Source: CAZXCQ01 sp964639275 (GTDB lineage: Bacteria; Desulfobacterota; DSM-4660; Desulfatiglandales; Desulfatiglandaceae). Taken from it: 5,607 nt of DNA. Location: the NCBI GenBank assembly GCA_964639275.1, contig CAZXCQ010000348.1, positions 1 through 5,607 on the forward strand, written 5' to 3'. Position numbers and translations under genes: made by a program. Below the pieces are notes generated by a model. That model was not told the DNA's origin and did not search any database. It was given only the letters and a program-made list of their open reading frames with translations. Every line of letters begins with the position of its first letter. Position 1 is the first letter of the stretch. Below are positions 5,536 to 5,607 of the stretch, one piece after another.

Positions 5536-5607
5536 TCCTGGATTCCGGCCCATCGGCCATGAGCGACTCGACATGAGCAGTTCGGCCCTGAGACATGTCG
5601 ACGAGCT
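5536..5607. other. GC-rich sequence beyond the insertion sequence, unassigned
   Basis: Composition returns to that of the flanking genes. A minus-strand frame (29 codons, stop at 5518-5516) reads LVDMSQGRTAHVESLMADGP and could be the tail of a gene cut by the insertion. A plus-strand frame from ATG 5519 is also open to the end of the window. TCGACATG at 5568-5575 is inverted at 5594-5601 (CATGTCGA). The piece is too short to choose between these. Confidence 0.25.

Noticed and set aside
1..5607. CRISPR array, tRNA, rRNA or attachment site
   Set aside because: No regularly spaced repeats, no cloverleaf with a conserved T-loop and no rRNA-like blocks were seen on either strand.

Overview
The window looks like chromosomal DNA of an anaerobic bacterium, most likely a sulfate-reducer-like member of the Desulfobacterota. 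This placement is inferred from gene content, since there is no rRNA. The clues are a GAF-containing PilB/GspE-type ATPase, molybdenum hydroxylases of the anaerobe aldehyde oxidoreductase/xanthine dehydrogenase type, and a formate dehydrogenase piece that still has a selenocysteine UGA with its SECIS hairpin.

Layout: 1-81 may be the first 27 codons of a minus-strand gene. 82-361 is an upstream region with two perfect 11-bp inverted repeats and a plausible sigma70 promoter. 362-2650 is the only intact gene, a 762-residue assembly ATPase (GAF domain, degenerate MshEN-type domain, complete secretion-ATPase core). 2651-3433 has no convincing gene. It holds an extended -10 promoter, weak folding potential and an AT-rich stretch edged by short inverted and direct repeats.

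From about 3434 to 5535 the DNA is a graveyard of gene pieces. In order: an in-frame leader of uncertain origin; a [2Fe-2S] molybdenum-hydroxylase domain cut off just before its last cluster cysteine; the N-terminal domain of a large molybdenum subunit with a frameshift; a minus-strand selenocysteine formate dehydrogenase remnant made of two separated parts of the gene; the start and end of a second, different large molybdenum subunit with two frameshifts and its middle missing; and the C-terminal end of an IS630-family transposase. Three molybdopterin enzymes are therefore represented only by their edges, with the central catalytic parts removed. None can work as a molybdoenzyme.

Functionally, the ATPase would power a type IV pilus or type II secretion-like machine, with its N-terminal GAF domain as a possible ligand sensor. 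No partner genes are in view. The pseudogene block suggests repeated deletion, inversion and insertion at one site, or else an assembly or amplification chimera; raw reads across the junctions would distinguish these. I found no clearly new biological system. The most informative signals are the preserved UGA/SECIS pair and the repeated pattern of genes with their ends kept and their middles lost.
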